From assembly GCA_015233285.1 (NCBI GenBank), contig JADFYA010000194.1, forward strand, positions 1 to 7,090: a stretch of DNA of 7,090 bases, given 5' to 3'. This stretch comes from Deltaproteobacteria bacterium (GTDB lineage: Bacteria > Desulfobacterota > JADFXK01). This document shows positions 1 to 5,616 of this stretch, one piece after another. Position numbers and translations under genes: made by a program. Numbering within the stretch: position 1 is the stretch's first letter; every line of letters starts with the position of its first letter. The notes below the pieces were generated by a model. The model ran no database searches and had not been told where the DNA came from. It saw only the letters and a program-made list of their open reading frames with translations.

Positions 1-114
1 GTCATGATAACTGGTTGTTTTCAAAATTCGGGTTTAAAACTCAATCTTGCTTAATGGAGCTGGAAAGAATCCTTGTTTTTGGTCCTGGCGTCTCGCGGTG
101 ATTAAAGCTAATAC

Positions 115-148
115 CTCGGACATTCAGGGTCTTGGCAGACCTGACGAG
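115..148. repeat. Bulged hairpin / imperfect dyad
   Basis: TCAGGGTCT at 124-132 pairs with AGACCTGA at 137-144 across a TGGC tetraloop, giving 8 base pairs with one bulged G. CTCG at 115-118 then pairs with CGAG at 145-148 across a 5-nt one-sided bulge. No T-tract follows on either strand, so this is not an intrinsic terminator. It could be a structured end of a decayed mobile element or part of a small RNA. No family is recognised. Confidence 0.4.
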
Positions 149-187
149 ATTAAAATGAGGTTTAAAAAATTTGAGACAATCTTTCGG

Positions 188-211
188 TAAGTAGAATAGC
201 GTGTTTACTTA
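188..211. repeat. Short inverted repeat TAAGTA / TACTTA
   Basis: TAAGTA at 188-193 is the reverse complement of TACTTA at 206-211, with a 12-nt loop. It is one of three dyads in the gene-free left end of the window. A 6-bp AT-rich dyad can occur by chance, so confidence is low. Confidence 0.2.
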
Positions 212-322
212 TCATAAAAATCAAGCAAATTCAACTCAAAATCACAAGTTAGCTAAACATAATGCTACCTCTTTGTTTTATTTGGATATATCTCAATATG
301 AGGTGGGCCTGGGGCTACCTTT

Positions 323-353
323 CGGCTCCCCCTCGCCATTTCGAGCAAAGCCG
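323..353 (-). terminator. Composite hairpin just downstream of moeA, possible transcript 3' end
   Basis: CGGCT at 323-327 pairs with AGCCG at 349-353. Nested inside, CTCG at 332-335 pairs with CGAG at 342-345, with an internal loop of CCCC against CAA. The structure starts about 35 nt beyond the moeA stop codon on the moeA transcript. There is no U-run on the moeA side, so it is not a classical Rho-independent terminator. It could protect a 3' end, mark a factor-dependent stop, or belong to a repeat element. The call rests on position and symmetry only. Confidence 0.25.
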
Positions 354-383
354 ACGGGATGTTGTGCTTTCTTGAGCAAAGCC
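343..383. repeat. Direct repeat GAGCAAAGCC, two copies
   Basis: The 10-nt sequence GAGCAAAGCC occurs at 343-352 and again at 374-383, 31 bp apart, in the last 50 bp before the moeA stop codon. The first copy overlaps the right arm of the hairpin at 323-353. No known element is recognised. Confidence 0.4.
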
Positions 384-388
384 TCGCC

Positions 389-2317
389 TTAATCCAGTTC
401 CATGACCAAATGACCGGCCGGAGATGGATCATACCCCCCCATTTGGGCCACGGTTGACTTAAAGGCGGGAGAGGTAATGGTCGAAAGCACCGCCTGAATC
501 ATCGGGGTGTCATAAAAAGCCGCGGGGATGACCAGGTCATAGCGTTCTTGGATGATGGGGATGAAATCCAGATCCAGGGCCCTGGCTGCCGCGGCAATAC
601 CCAAGCCCGCATCCGACCGGCCGCTCAAGACATCCACCGCCACCGACATATGGGTGTACTCTTCCCGGTCATACCCGTTGATCAAAGCCCGATCCAGGTC
701 CATGGTCTGCAGCTTGAAATCCAGCAAAACCCGCGTCCCGGAACCGGCCTGACGGTTGGTAAAGGACACATCGGACCGGATCAAGTCTTTCAAAGAGGTT
801 ATCCCCTTGGGGTTGCCCCTGGCCACGATCAAGCCCTGATCGCGATAAACCAGCGTGACCAACTTGATTCCCACGCCGGCCAGGTGCCGCTTCAAATATG
901 AAATGTTATATTCGCCGGTCTCGGGATCCAGCAGATGGGTCCCGGCCAGGTGGGCGATCCCTTTCTTTATGGCTATCAGCCCGCCCATACTCCCCACATT
1001 TGATGATGACAGAGACACGCCCGCGGGATGACATTTGAGCAGATTGGCCAGGATGTCTAAGGTCATGTCATGGCTGCCGATGACGACCACGGTGTTTTCA
1101 ATCTCTTCGGGCCGACGGAACAGCTCCACTTTGACTTCTTTGTTCTCGATGATCCCTTCGGACAAAGCCGGAACGCGGACCATTCCGTCGGCGTGGGTCA
1201 GCGTGGTAATCGACCCGGCGCCCCGGCCCACCGGAGTGGCCACCACCCTGTCTCCGATCCGGCCTAGTTTAACTCGAAGGAATTCCTCCACCCCAAGCTT
1301 AGACGGGACCTTGCGGGACATGATCGCGCTGACCTGAGGCCGCTTGGGGCTTGCTTGCCCTTGCATGGCCCAGAGCATGGGGCCGATGAACTGCTCAAAA
1401 GAGATTACGGCCGAGACGGGATAACCGGGATTACCCACCACCGGTTTCCCCTGAGCCCGGCCCAAAATGGTGGGCTTGCCGGGCATGATGGTCACGCCAT
1501 GAACCATCACTTCGCCCAGCTCGCTAATAATGGCCGCGGTGTAGTCCTCGGATCCGGCTGAGGAACCGGCGTTGATAATGATCAGATGGGCATCGGATTC
1601 GAGGGCCTGGACGACCGCGGCTTTGATGGCCGCGTAATCATCCGGGACAATCGGATAGACCTCCGGGACGCCGTGGTTTTCGGTCACCAAGGCGGCGATG
1701 ATGGCGGAATTGTACTCGATCACCTTACCTCGGGGCAACGGCAGGCTGTCCGAGGACAAATGGATCAGCTCGGAACCGGTGGGGATGACGGCCACCTTGG
1801 GACGCACCTTGACCTCCACGGTGTAATTTCCGCTGCCCAGCAACGCCCCGATCTCATAGGGACCCAGGTAATGGTTTTGGGGAAACAGCAGTTCCTTAGC
1901 CACAATATCTTCACCCACCTTGCGCACGTTTTGCCAGGGATAGGCGCCTTGCCGGATGGATACCCGGTCCGGAGAGATTTCGGTGACCTGTTCAATCATA
2001 ATGACGGCATTGGTCCCTTCAGGCAAGACATGGCCCGTATTGATATATCCAGCCATTTGGCCGATGACCAGGGTGGCGGGGGCATCATCCCTGGCTCCGA
2101 AGGTATCCGCGGCGTTAACCGCAATGCCGTCCATGGCCGCCACGTGGAACCCCGGCGAAGAGACCCTGGCTATGACCGGCCCGGCCGTCACCCGGCCCAG
2201 GGCTCCCGAGGCCGGGATGGTTTCTGCGCCCAAACTGCCGGTCAAGTCAAAGGCTTTGAAAAAGATGTCCTGGGCTTCTTCCAAAGATTTCATCTTAAGA
2301 TAGATATTCCGTTTCAT
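389..2317 (-). CDS. moeA: MoeA molybdopterin molybdenumtransferase fused to a PBP-like domain
   Basis: A cytosolic enzyme expected to insert molybdate (or tungstate) into adenylylated molybdopterin, the last step of basic Moco/Wco synthesis. Residues about 8-403 are a complete MoeA unit: AMDGIAV (61-67; family MDGYA, Asp63), GEDI (135-138), PTGSEL (179-184), NAGSSAGSEDYT (249-260, acidic pair 257-258), MPGKPTILG (278-286), GNPGYPVSA (295-303), then a C-terminal beta domain. Residues about 405-642 form a second, PBP_like (ModA/LysR-substrate-binding-like) domain, with GSHDMTLDIL, SSNVGSMGGL, NRQAGSGTR and SGRSDAGLGIA. No signal peptide is present, so this domain should act in the cytoplasm, perhaps as an oxyanion or cofactor sensor (inference). 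At 642 aa it is far longer than E. coli MoeA (about 410) because of the fusion. The first ATG is chosen: GAGGG lies 12 nt upstream, while the internal Met9 has no ribosome site. It is divergent from the transporter gene. Confidence 0.93.
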   Translation of the reverse strand: MKRNIYLKMKSLEEAQDIFFKAFDLTGSLGAETIPASGALGRVTAGPVIARVSSPGFHVAAMDGIAVNAADTFGARDDAPATLVIGQMAGYINTGHVLPEGTNAVIMIEQVTEISPDRVSIRQGAYPWQNVRKVGEDIVAKELLFPQNHYLGPYEIGALLGSGNYTVEVKVRPKVAVIPTGSELIHLSSDSLPLPRGKVIEYNSAIIAALVTENHGVPEVYPIVPDDYAAIKAAVVQALESDAHLIIINAGSSAGSEDYTAAIISELGEVMVHGVTIMPGKPTILGRAQGKPVVGNPGYPVSAVISFEQFIGPMLWAMQGQASPKRPQVSAIMSRKVPSKLGVEEFLRVKLGRIGDRVVATPVGRGAGSITTLTHADGMVRVPALSEGIIENKEVKVELFRRPEEIENTVVVIGSHDMTLDILANLLKCHPAGVSLSSSNVGSMGGLIAIKKGIAHLAGTHLLDPETGEYNISYLKRHLAGVGIKLVTLVYRDQGLIVARGNPKGITSLKDLIRSDVSFTNRQAGSGTRVLLDFKLQTMDLDRALINGYDREEYTHMSVAVDVLSGRSDAGLGIAAAARALDLDFIPIIQERYDLVIPAAFYDTPMIQAVLSTITSPAFKSTVAQMGGYDPSPAGHLVMELD

Positions 2318-2357
2318 ATATGTTTGTTACCCTCTATAGAGAAACAACGGGCAGACA

Positions 2358-2380
2358 TCCGGCCTGGTTGAAGGCCCGGA
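2358..2380 (-). promoter_or_regulatory. Hairpin in the moeA 5' leader
   Basis: TCCGGCCT at 2358-2365 pairs with AGG-C-CCGGA at 2372-2380 around a 6-nt loop, giving 8 base pairs with a single bulged C. It would lie in the moeA 5' untranslated region about 40 nt before the start codon. I could not match it to the Moco riboswitch consensus, which needs a larger multi-stem fold. It may be a simple attenuating or stabilising hairpin. Confidence 0.35.
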
Positions 2381-2390
2381 CAAATGATTA

Positions 2391-2411
2391 CCGACAGGGT
2401 TTGAGCGTCGG
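2391..2411 (-). promoter_or_regulatory. Second small dyad in the moeA leader
   Basis: CCGAC at 2391-2395 pairs with GTCGG at 2407-2411 across an 11-nt loop. It sits next to the stronger hairpin at 2358-2380 and just downstream of the candidate moeA -10 region. The stem is short, and the idea that the two form one leader RNA is inference. Confidence 0.25.
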
Positions 2412-2413
2412 CA

Positions 2414-2437
2414 GGTTAGCACAATTCTGACATAACG
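2414..2437 (-). promoter_or_regulatory. Candidate ModE-like operator upstream of moeA
   Basis: Read on the moeA strand this is CGTTATGT-N8-TGCTAACC, an imperfect dyad with the GTTA core in both arms and an 8-bp centre. The left arm and the spacing resemble the ModE molybdate-repressor operator as I recall it from E. coli modA (CGTTAT-type arms around 8 bp). The second arm is much weaker, with only 4 of 8 positions symmetric. The dyad overlaps the spacer and -10 region of the candidate promoter, where a repressor would act. Whether this organism has ModE cannot be seen. A TunR-like tungstate regulator is an alternative. Confidence 0.3.
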
Positions 2438-2446
2438 AAAAGTCAA
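2418..2446 (-). promoter_or_regulatory. Candidate sigma-70 promoter for moeA
   Basis: The -35 element TTGACT (2446-2441, five of six consensus bases) is followed after 17 bp by TGTGCT (2423-2418), a weak -10 with three of six matches. Transcription would start near 2410, giving a leader of about 90 nt that contains two dyads. No sigma-54 type GG-N10-GC element is visible in this spacer on the moeA strand. Confidence 0.35.
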
Positions 2447-2475
2447 ATTCCACACCCGGCTAAAATAACGATGGC

Positions 2476-2506
2476 GTTGCGGGTTACATGTTTCGTGTTG
2501 CGGGTT
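2476..2506. repeat. Left arm of heptamer-built inverted repeat
   Basis: This 31-nt arm matches the reverse complement of 2667-2697 at 26 of 31 positions, including a 13-nt perfect block, CGTGTTGCGGGTT. Read on the minus strand it splits into four heptamers: AACCCGC, AACACGA, AACATGT, AACCCGC. It also holds GTTGCGGGTT twice (2476-2485 and 2497-2506). The segment is non-coding and lies between the divergent moeA and transporter genes. Confidence 0.6.
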
Positions 2507-2544
2507 GCAAAGCATAAAAAAGCCTGTTAAGACAACTGGTGCCT

Positions 2545-2572
2545 TTGCCTGTCCGAATAAACATGTTATGAA
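2545..2572 (+). promoter_or_regulatory. Weak candidate promoter for the transporter gene
   Basis: TTGCCT (2545-2550, four of six -35 consensus bases) lies 16 bp from TATGAA (2567-2572, four of six -10 bases). It is the best sigma-70-like pair I can find on this strand in the divergent spacer. It would give a leader of about 140 nt that includes the right heptamer arm. Neither element is strong. Confidence 0.25.
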
Positions 2573-2666
2573 AAAGCAACCGTAGGGTTACCATGCCGTT
2601 AAATTGAAGAAGCGCCGGTGGCCGTTTGAAAAATAACCGGAGGATCACACCCAACACGAGATGCAA

Positions 2667-2697
2667 AACCCGCAACACGTAACACGCAATACGCAAC
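2667..2697. repeat. Right arm of heptamer-built inverted repeat
   Basis: The sequence runs in exact 7-nt register from 2667: AACCCGC, AACACGT, AACACGC, AATACGC, then AAC. It is the inverted partner of 2476-2506, with 160 bp between the arms. The right arm ends 8 nt before the transporter ribosome-binding site, so a transcript spanning both arms could form a long hairpin ending at that site. Such AACACGC-type heptamer runs look like low-complexity intergenic repeats rather than an insertion sequence. Confidence 0.6.
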
Positions 2698-2704
2698 TGC
2701 CTTT

Positions 2705-2710
2705 AAGGAG
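2705..2710 (+). promoter_or_regulatory. Ribosome-binding site that fixes a TTG start
   Basis: AAGGAG is a near-perfect Shine-Dalgarno, with 8 nt (ATGCTCCC) between it and TTG at 2719. The ATG directly after AAGGAG has no spacing and lies in another frame. The in-frame ATG at 2728 is 17 nt away, too far. The start is therefore read as TTG. Confidence 0.75.
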
Positions 2711-2718
2711 ATGCTCCC

Positions 2719-3933
2719 TTGAACAAAATGGTCTTGGCCGTCTTTATCATCGTTTACCTGGGCATGATATTGGGCCGGATTCCGGGCCTGGCCCTGGACC
2801 GGACCGGAGTAGCCTTGCTGGGCGCCATTACCTTGCTGACCTGCGACCAACTGACCACGGCTGAGGCGTTGCGGGCCATAGACACTCCGACCATAGCCCT
2901 GCTGTTCGGACTGATGGTCGTTTCAGCCCAGTTCCGGTTGGGTGGGTTTTATTCTTATCTGGTCCGGAGGTTGGCGGTGCTGGAAACATCGCCGGAGGTG
3001 CTGCTGGCTCTGCTCATTGGGGTGGCTGGGGTTTTATCGGCGTTGTTGGCCAATGATATCGTCTGTCTGTCAGTGACGCCGGTGCTGGTGTCGAGTTGTG
3101 CCCGGCGAGGTCTGGACCCGAAGCCGTTCTTGCTGGCTTTGGCTTGTGCCGCGAACGTCGGTTCCGCAGCCACCCTCATCGGCAACCCGCAGAATATGCT
3201 CATTGGGCAGGTGCTGCGGCTTTCTTTTCGAGGATATTTGTGGGAGGCGGGGTTGCCGGCAGGATTGGGGCTGGTGATCATCTGGATAGTTATCTGTGGC
3301 CTGACCGGAGGCCGGTGGAAAAAAGACTCGGATCTGGTGGAAACGGTCGAGACCCCGCTGAATTCCTGGCAGACGACCAAAGGATCAATCATTCTCCTGG
3401 CTTTGATCGGCGCATTTCTGGCCGCGCCCTGGCCCAGAGATATATTGGCCCTGACCGCGGCCGGGGCCTTGCTGTGTTCCAGGCGAATGGAAACACGGGA
3501 GATGCTCGGCCTGATCGACTGGCAGTTGCTGGTCCTCTTCCTGGCCTTGTTTGTGGTCAATTATGCCATGAAATCATCAGGCAACCTGGAGTTGGTGCAG
3601 CGCGGTTTAGACGCCGGCGGCATCCGGTTGGAAAATCCGGCCTGGTTGTTCGGGATATGTGTGGTCCTGTCCAATCTGGTGTCTAACGTGCCGGCGGTGA
3701 TGCTGCTGCTTCCTTCAGCCATACATCCCATCGCCGGGCCGGTGCTGGCCCTTTCCTCCACCCTGGCCGGCAACCTGTTTATTGTGGGATCCCTGGCCAA
3801 TATCATCGTGGTGGACCAGGCGGCCATGTTAGGGGTGAAGATATCCTGGAGGGAACACGCCAGGGTGGGGGTTCCGGTGACTATTTTGACCCTGGCCCTG
3901 GCTGCGGGTTGGCTCTGGATAATCGACGGCTGA
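2719..3933 (+). CDS. ArsB/NhaD/SLC13-superfamily membrane transporter
   Basis: A 404-aa polytopic inner-membrane protein of the ion transporter superfamily (CitMHS/ArsB/NhaD/SLC13-like permeases). Hydrophobic segments run almost throughout: about 3-20, 28-42, 56-72, 94-110, 113-125, 137-166, 177-195, 222-238, 242-255, 267-283, 308-332, 338-366 and 385-402. Two pseudo-symmetric halves show the family signature twice. The first half has AND-IVCLSVTPVL (111-123) and GSAATLIGNPQNMLIG (148-163). The second has SNVPAVMLLLP (322-332) and TLAGNLFIVGSLANIIV (348-364). The substrate cannot be read from sequence: arsenite, sodium/proton exchange, carboxylates, sulfate or another oxyanion are all possible. 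Divergence from moeA makes an oxyanion tempting but unproven. The start is TTG, set by AAGGAG 8 nt upstream. It converges on the cheR-like gene. Confidence 0.88.
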   Translation: MNKMVLAVFIIVYLGMILGRIPGLALDRTGVALLGAITLLTCDQLTTAEALRAIDTPTIALLFGLMVVSAQFRLGGFYSYLVRRLAVLETSPEVLLALLIGVAGVLSALLANDIVCLSVTPVLVSSCARRGLDPKPFLLALACAANVGSAATLIGNPQNMLIGQVLRLSFRGYLWEAGLPAGLGLVIIWIVICGLTGGRWKKDSDLVETVETPLNSWQTTKGSIILLALIGAFLAAPWPRDILALTAAGALLCSRRMETREMLGLIDWQLLVLFLALFVVNYAMKSSGNLELVQRGLDAGGIRLENPAWLFGICVVLSNLVSNVPAVMLLLPSAIHPIAGPVLALSSTLAGNLFIVGSLANIIVVDQAAMLGVKISWREHARVGVPVTILTLALAAGWLWIIDG

Positions 3934-3965
3934 TCAACCAGGTTTCAAATGGCGGATTTTGGGGG

Positions 3966-3996
3966 CCGGGTACAGATGACACGGCTCAAAACCCGG
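3966..3996. terminator. Possible bidirectional transcription stop between convergent genes
   Basis: CCGGGT at 3966-3971 pairs with ACCCGG at 3991-3996, with a 19-nt loop, in the 76-bp gap between the transporter and cheR-like stop codons. The stem is short, the loop long, and no good T-run follows on either strand. Position is the main support. Confidence 0.25.
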
Positions 3997-4009
3997 AATC
4001 CACGGAGGA

Positions 4010-4897
4010 TCAATCAGGCTTGCGATACACAGCGGAGGCCACGGGCACAAATCGACTGTTGATTCCGTGCAAGTTCTCCGAATGCCCGACAAACAGGTAT
4101 CCCCCGGGAGCAAGTTGGCCGTAAAACTTCTCAAAGAGACTGATCTGGGTCGGCCGGTCAAAATAAATCACGACATTTCGGCAGAAGATGAGATCCATCG
4201 GAGTTCTGATCCCAAAGTTCCGGCAGTCCACCAGGTTGTGCCGCTGAAACCTGACCGGCCGTCGAACGTCCGGGGCAACACGACAATATCCGCTATTCAC
4301 CCCTTTGCCCCGCATCAGATATTTTCGCTTTAATAAGAGCGGGACCGGATCGGCCTCTCTCTCCGGGTAAATTCCCTTTTGGGCGATGGCCAAGACACGG
4401 GTCGAGATATCGGTGGCCAAGATGGAAAAAGTCCCCACCTTGTACTGTTCAAAGTATTTAGACAAGACCATGGCCAGAGTATAGGGCTCCTGACCGGTGG
4501 AACATCCGGCGCTCCAAACTTCCAGCCTCTTCTTGGGACCTACGTTCCCGGCCTGGACCAGGGTGGGCAGGGCTTCGTTAGACAGAAAATCGAAATGGAC
4601 GGACTCTCTGAAAAACTCCGTCTTATTGGTCGTGACGACGTCGAGCATCTGGACCAATTCTTCCCAATTGCCCTGGGCATGGCACAGGTAATCAAAATAT
4701 TCCGTGAAAGACTCCATGCCCAGGGCGCGCAACCGTTTGAGGAGCCTCATGGTCAACATGGTTTTCTTGACCGGTTGCAGATTGATGCCGCACTTGTCGT
4801 AGATAAGGTCACGGAGGCGCTTGAATTCGCGGTCGGACATGTTCCCATTGTCAAGGGCACACATCCCGGAGGTATGGGGCCGTAGCCGAGTGTCCAT
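4010..4897 (-). CDS. cheR: CheR-family protein-glutamate O-methyltransferase
   Basis: A SAM-dependent cytosolic enzyme expected to methylate glutamates on chemoreceptors or a related signalling protein. Positions are counted from the upstream GTG at 4906. An alpha-helical CheR_N region covers about 23-90. Then come TTNKTEFFRE (92-101), SAM motif I WSAGCSTGQEPYTLAM (131-146), ATDIS (164-168, Asp166), the beta-subdomain region near 195-222, DLIFCRNVVIYFD (238-250) and GYLFVGHSENL (269-279). Every core motif is intact and the length fits E. coli CheR (286 aa). I prefer the ATG at 4897 because AGGTGA lies 5 nt upstream. The in-frame GTG at 4906 lacks such a site, and family alignment would also allow the later ATG at 4840. 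It sits 76 nt after the receiver-like gene, probably co-transcribed. No other che gene is visible, so the role may be in a non-flagellar signalling pathway. Confidence 0.92.
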   Translation of the reverse strand: MDTRLRPHTSGMCALDNGNMSDREFKRLRDLIYDKCGINLQPVKKTMLTMRLLKRLRALGMESFTEYFDYLCHAQGNWEELVQMLDVVTTNKTEFFRESVHFDFLSNEALPTLVQAGNVGPKKRLEVWSAGCSTGQEPYTLAMVLSKYFEQYKVGTFSILATDISTRVLAIAQKGIYPEREADPVPLLLKRKYLMRGKGVNSGYCRVAPDVRRPVRFQRHNLVDCRNFGIRTPMDLIFCRNVVIYFDRPTQISLFEKFYGQLAPGGYLFVGHSENLHGINSRFVPVASAVYRKPD

Positions 4898-4949
4898 GGC
4901 GCTCACCTTTCAAACGAGAGAAAGACAGTCACATCAAAAGTCTTTGAAA

Positions 4950-4980
4950 CCGCCATCGTCAATTTTTATGACGTTAGCGG
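4950..4980 (-). other. Composite dyad over the receiver-like gene's stop codon
   Basis: CCGC (4950-4953) pairs with GCGG (4977-4980), and CGTCA (4957-4961) pairs with TGACG (4969-4973) around an AT-only 7-nt loop. A symmetric 3-nt internal loop separates the two stems and contains the TAA stop codon. In the transcript this would be an intercistronic hairpin between the receiver-like gene and cheR, suited to tuning cheR expression or mRNA stability. No U-run follows. Confidence 0.35.
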
Positions 4981-5444
4981 CTTGTGAAATTGTTACCTCC
5001 TTTGGCCGGTTGCAAGACATTATTGCCGGCCGGAGGAAGAACGAGCGAATGGTGGTTATCTAGCCCCTGAATATCCATGGGGCGCCCGATCATTTTGCCC
5101 AAGACCGCGGCCAATTCATTCAAATCGCCATCGGCATAGCTCATAAACCGGGGTCGCAGGGAATGCCCTTTAGACACAGTGTCTTCCTCCCGGTCAGGCA
5201 GGATCAGGACGATCCGGATGCCCAGAAAAAAATGCCAGTTGGTTAGAATATGAGCCAGCTCTTCCCGGCTGGCCGCGACGATCACGGCGATGAAGTTGCC
5301 CATCATCGGCTGGCGGAGCCGGAGGCCAAGGTCATCAACTGTTTGGAAATATTCTTCTTCCTTGCCGCCCGTCAGGGTGGTGATGAGATCTCTGACCTTG
5401 TGCCCGAACATATTTTGGGGGTTGGCGTAGAAAAGAACTTTCAT
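4974..5444 (-). CDS. Small degenerate receiver-like protein, function unknown
   Basis: A 156-aa soluble protein with no signal peptide or membrane segment. Its predicted strand-helix alternation resembles a CheY-like receiver: MKVLFYA (1-7) as strand 1, FIAVIVAAS (51-59) as strand 3, GIRIVLILPD (75-84) as strand 4, RPRFMSYADGD (97-107) as strand 5, then an amphipathic helix LNELAAVLGKMI (108-119). The residues that define phosphorylation are missing: no acidic pair after strand 1, alanines where strand 3 should end in Asp, and no Lys-Pro after strand 5. Residues 121-156 are a polar, Asn/Gly/Pro-rich tail that looks disordered. I read it as a pseudo-receiver that binds a partner without phosphotransfer (inference). 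I have the impression that similar short proteins occur in sulfate reducers. It lies between the NtrC-type regulator and CheR, behind a candidate sigma-54 promoter. The ribosome site is weak (GAGAG, 6-7 nt from ATG). Confidence 0.75.
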   Translation of the reverse strand: MKVLFYANPQNMFGHKVRDLITTLTGGKEEEYFQTVDDLGLRLRQPMMGNFIAVIVAASREELAHILTNWHFFLGIRIVLILPDREEDTVSKGHSLRPRFMSYADGDLNELAAVLGKMIGRPMDIQGLDNHHSLVLPPAGNNVLQPAKGGNNFTSR

Positions 5445-5496
5445 TGTGAACTCTCTCGGCTACAAGTCAAGGGTTGGTATTCGCTGCTTCAGATAT

Positions 5497-5512
5497 TTCA
5501 AGAAACATGCCA
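5497..5512 (-). promoter_or_regulatory. Candidate sigma-54 (-24/-12) promoter
   Basis: On the minus strand this reads TGGCATG-TTTC-TTGAA against the RpoN consensus TGGCACG-N4-TTGCW, with 10 of 12 defined positions matching and exact spacing. The -24 GG is intact. The -12 GC is GA, the less favourable of the two deviations. Transcription would begin near 5485-5487, about 40 nt before the receiver-like start codon. The neighbouring gene encodes an activator of exactly the class such promoters require, which strengthens the call. Confidence 0.55.
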
Positions 5513-5616
5513 GGATAGGAGGAGGAGGCTGTAATTATTATATGGCGCTAATTAAGATAGTTGACACGAAAGCGCAACAGACGGGGGCAAGAGGTAGGAT
5601 AGTACGGGAAAGCAAT

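Larger units (their letters stand above)
1..388. other. AT-rich intergenic DNA downstream of moeA, no convincing gene
   Basis: I see no supportable gene here. The composition is clearly more AT-rich than the neighbouring genes up to about position 300, then turns GC-rich. The only open frame of note is a GTG-started 63-codon frame at 201-392. It has no Shine-Dalgarno, no recognisable domain, and overlaps the moeA stop codon tail to tail. On the minus strand a well-formed AGAGGT-ATG signal near 262-277 opens only three codons before a stop. The stretch holds several dyads (115-148, 188-211, 323-353) and short direct repeats: GGTTTAAAA at 31-39 and 159-167, GAGCAAAGCC at 343-352 and 374-383. 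It may be the remnant of a mobile or repetitive intergenic element, but no transposase or terminal repeats are visible. Confidence 0.6.

Noticed and set aside
212..217. Response-regulator GAYTGA loop (residue positions) as a defect
   Set aside because: Tyr in place of Phe in the GAFTGA loop is a conservative change that I know from active NtrC-family members, so it does not indicate loss of sigma-54 activation.
201..392. GTG-started 63-codon plus-strand frame
   Set aside because: It has no Shine-Dalgarno and no recognised domain, its composition follows the AT-to-GC shift of the spacer, and its end overlaps the moeA stop codon. It is probably a chance frame.
1586..2371. Long plus-strand frame of 261 codons opposite moeA
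   Set aside because: It is an antisense shadow of the MoeA coding sequence, which has full family motifs on the other strand. The shadow frame shows no domain.
2318..2460. Moco riboswitch upstream of moeA
   Set aside because: The two small dyads do not reproduce the multi-stem Moco RNA architecture, and I could not find its conserved loop sequences.
2955..3560. 201-codon minus-strand frame inside the transporter gene
   Set aside because: It lies wholly within a gene whose transmembrane segments and superfamily motifs are unambiguous. The frame is a result of GC-rich codon use.
5561..5566. Plus-strand TTGACA as a -35 element
   Set aside because: No acceptable -10 hexamer occurs 16-18 bp downstream, and no plus-strand gene follows. 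The reverse complement does not serve as a good -35 for the minus-strand TATAAT either.
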